This document shows, piece by piece, positions 42,513-44,095 of a stretch of 44,095 bases of DNA. The notes under the pieces were generated by a model. It saw only the letters and a program-made list of their open reading frames with translations, ran no database searches and was not told the DNA's origin. Location: NCBI RefSeq assembly GCF_900104095.1, contig NZ_FNJO01000025.1, positions 1 through 44,095 on the forward strand, given 5' to 3'. Every line of letters begins with the position of its first letter. The stretch's first letter is position 1. Source of the DNA: Ralstonia sp. 25mfcol4.1. GTDB taxonomy: Bacteria; Pseudomonadota; Gammaproteobacteria; Burkholderiales; Burkholderiaceae. The position numbers and the translations under genes are program-made.

Positions 42513-44054
42513 TTATGCCGCTATTCCGAGACTCTCCCGGTATTCGATCGGGCTCAGGAAGCCGAGGGAGAGCTTGATCCGCTTTGCGTTGTACCAGCGG
42601 ATGTAAGAGTCAACGACCTTGATGAACTGCTCAATGGTTGCTGTCCGCCAGTCACGAGGATAGAACAACTCGGTTTTCAGTCGCCCAAAGAAACCTTCAC
42701 AGGCTGCGTTATCGGGCGAGCATCCTTTGCGTGACATCGAACGAATGAGCTTGGCATCGCGCATCCGTGAGAGCCATCCGGGCCAGCGATAGTGCGCACC
42801 GCGATCGGAGTGAACCACAGGCCTTTCATCGCAGTTGGCCACAGAGTCAATGGCAGCATCAAGCATGGTATTGACGAGTTCAGCATCTGGCCGGGTGCCG
42901 ATAGCCCAGCTTACGACAAGCCCGTCGAAGCAGTCGATCACCGGCGACAGATAGACCTTGCCTGCCGGAATCTGGAATTCGGTAATGTCGGTGAGCCACT
43001 TCTCATTGGGCGCAGCGGCCTGGAAATCGCGATTGATGAGGTTCTCAGGTGCAGGACTTATCTCCCCGAGGTAGGAGCCGTAACGACGGCGCTTGGTGAC
43101 AGCAAGCGTAAGGCCTTCCTGCTTCATCAAGCGCCGCACGACCCTCTCCGAGAGGAAGACTTGCTGTCTCGCCAGTGCCGCGCGTATCCGCCGATAGCCA
43201 TAGCAGCGGTGGTTGACCTCAAAAATGTTCGCGATAGCACAACGTGCGCTTGCATACTTGTCAGCGACGCGCAGGCGTGCACGGTGATAGAAGTAAGAGC
43301 TACGAGCAAGCCCCAATGCTGCCAACAGCTCCGGCAACGCGTACGTTTGGTTCAGGGCGTCAACCAGCATCGTCTTCTCCCGGTTGCTCAGGAGCTGCGG
43401 GTTGACGCCCACTTCTTTTTTTATCAGTTCATTCGCCTTCTTGAGGATATCGTGTTCGAGCTGCAGTTTCCGGATATCGTGTCGAAGGGATTCGACCTGC
43501 TGCTCCAGTTTCACCCTCTCTTCGTCCGGCGCGCGCTTGGTTTGGCGTTTCATGGATGCGGGAGCCTCTGGCCCGAGTAGCTGGTTCTTCCAGTTATACA
43601 GTGTTGGCCTGCTCACGCCTGCCTTCTGAGCGACCGCGCGTGCGCTTTGCTCTCTGGTGCACAGTTCGATGACTGCTGCCCGTTTCACTTCCTGCGATTT
43701 CGGGGCGCTGCCAGCGACTCTGCCGACTACGCGCTTTCCGATGCTGGGATGCAGTTCTTCGATCCAGGCTGCCAGCGTCGCCCGGCACGGGTATCCCAAC
43801 GCCCTCAGGGTTGCAGCAGCACAGCGCCCGTGGCTTAGATAGTGATCGACGGCCGCCTGCCTGTGTTCGGCCGAATACCTTTGTCGTAGACGCACATAGC
43901 CAGCCCGCAAATCATGGCACTGTTCGTACTCGCGATACCAGGCTTTGAGGGCGTTCTTCGTCGGGTATCCCAACTGTCGAATGGTCGCTCCGATGCGCTT
44001 ACCTAACTTCAAATACAGCCGAACCGCTTGCAGACGGTCTTCATACGAGTACAT
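42513..44054 (-). CDS. IS3-family transposase, single fused frame
   Basis: A 513-residue transposase. The N-terminal half carries three helix-turn-helix-like segments (ATIRQLGYPTKNALKAW, ATLRALGYPCRATLAAW, AVAQKAGVSRPTLYNW) and a coiled coil rich in Glu, Lys and Leu at about residues 175-215. The C-terminal integrase core has the DDE residues in LTDITEF, VVHSDRGAHY and ACEGFFGRLKTE. Many IS3 elements split this into orfA and orfB joined by frameshifting; here both parts are in one frame. The start ATG is 41 bases inside the right end. No interruption, so probably active. Confidence 0.92.
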   Translation of the reverse strand: MYSYEDRLQAVRLYLKLGKRIGATIRQLGYPTKNALKAWYREYEQCHDLRAGYVRLRQRYSAEHRQAAVDHYLSHGRCAAATLRALGYPCRATLAAWIEELHPSIGKRVVGRVAGSAPKSQEVKRAAVIELCTREQSARAVAQKAGVSRPTLYNWKNQLLGPEAPASMKRQTKRAPDEERVKLEQQVESLRHDIRKLQLEHDILKKANELIKKEVGVNPQLLSNREKTMLVDALNQTYALPELLAALGLARSSYFYHRARLRVADKYASARCAIANIFEVNHRCYGYRRIRAALARQQVFLSERVVRRLMKQEGLTLAVTKRRRYGSYLGEISPAPENLINRDFQAAAPNEKWLTDITEFQIPAGKVYLSPVIDCFDGLVVSWAIGTRPDAELVNTMLDAAIDSVANCDERPVVHSDRGAHYRWPGWLSRMRDAKLIRSMSRKGCSPDNAACEGFFGRLKTELFYPRDWRTATIEQFIKVVDSYIRWYNAKRIKLSLGFLSPIEYRESLGIAA

Positions 44055-44069
44055 GAACTACCTCCAGGT

Positions 44070-44094
44070 AGTCCAAGTTTTCGGCCGCACCCCC
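44070..44094. repeat. IS3-family terminal repeat at the window end
   Basis: Partner of 42485-42509. Only one base remains in the window beyond it. Confidence 0.85.
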
Positions 44095-44095
44095 A

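Larger units (their letters stand above)
42485..44095 (-). mobile_element. IS3-family insertion sequence, about 1.61 kb
   Basis: One transposase gene lies between imperfect 25-bp inverted repeats (42485-42509 and 44070-44094, 22 of 25 matching, both outer ends GGGGGTGCGGC). IS3 elements usually end TG...CA; the right end fits (A at 44095) and the left has C at 42484. No target duplication can be tested because the window stops at the outer end. It truncates the acylase gene. Confidence 0.87.

Noticed and set aside
1..44095. CRISPR arrays, defence or phage systems
   Set aside because: No regularly spaced short repeats, integrase of phage type, toxin-antitoxin or nuclease gene was seen; the only mobile genes are the two IS transposases.

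Overview
The window looks like a catabolic and transport island from a betaproteobacterium of the order Burkholderiales (a Cupriavidus-, Bordetella- or Achromobacter-like genome). This rests on seven Bug/TctC-type periplasmic receptors, two Burkholderiales-type trimeric porins, numerous LysR regulators and strong GC bias. The genus cannot be fixed from sequence alone. The leftmost 543 bases end a 3-hydroxyacyl-CoA dehydrogenase whose codons nearly all end in G or C. The following genes use many more A/T-ending codons, so a junction between core and acquired DNA is likely near 544-785.

Layout. 785-4931: a porin, an 866-bp IS5-family element, a Bug receptor and an alpha/beta-hydrolase-fold protein without a serine nucleophile. 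4924-8413: a LysR gene divergent from a Bug receptor plus MmgE/PrpD pair. 8410-14908: a second LysR gene divergent from a run encoding a carboxymuconolactone-decarboxylase-like protein, an SDR, a Bug receptor, a LigI-like amidohydrolase, an SMP-30 lactonase and another Bug receptor, closed by a clear intrinsic terminator. 14959-23016: a perfect dyad, then Bug, PaaG-like crotonase, ADP-forming acyl-CoA synthetase, hydrolase, second MmgE/PrpD, Bug and an IclR regulator. 23460-29614: two tandem hydrolase paralogs (one catalytically degenerate), a fused TctA-TctB permease, a divergent Bug receptor and a LysR gene. 29667-33545 (minus strand): porin, metallo-beta-lactamase-fold hydrolase and AMP-forming acyl-CoA ligase. 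33851-37301: FAD monooxygenase, a NicX-like ring-cleavage dioxygenase candidate and a nitronate-monooxygenase-type flavoprotein. 37314-40799: a BKACE enzyme, a DctA-type symporter and a LysR gene with paired dyads upstream. 40913-44095: a penicillin-acylase-family gene cut by an IS3-family element whose end coincides with the window end.

How it may work together (inference): porins and Bug receptors bring several carboxylates into the cell, with only one Tct permease visible for all seven receptors. The LysR- and IclR-controlled operons then hydrolyse, dehydrate, CoA-activate and beta-oxidise them. The 33851-36120 pair suggests hydroxylation followed by ring opening of a hydroxylated aromatic or N-heterocyclic acid. 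No substrate can be assigned from sequence. The most interesting items are the NicX-like enzyme with its three predicted Fe(II) ligands intact, the two hydrolase-fold proteins that lost catalytic residues, the TctA-TctB fusion, and three sets of operator-like elements. No rRNA, tRNA or CRISPR array was seen.
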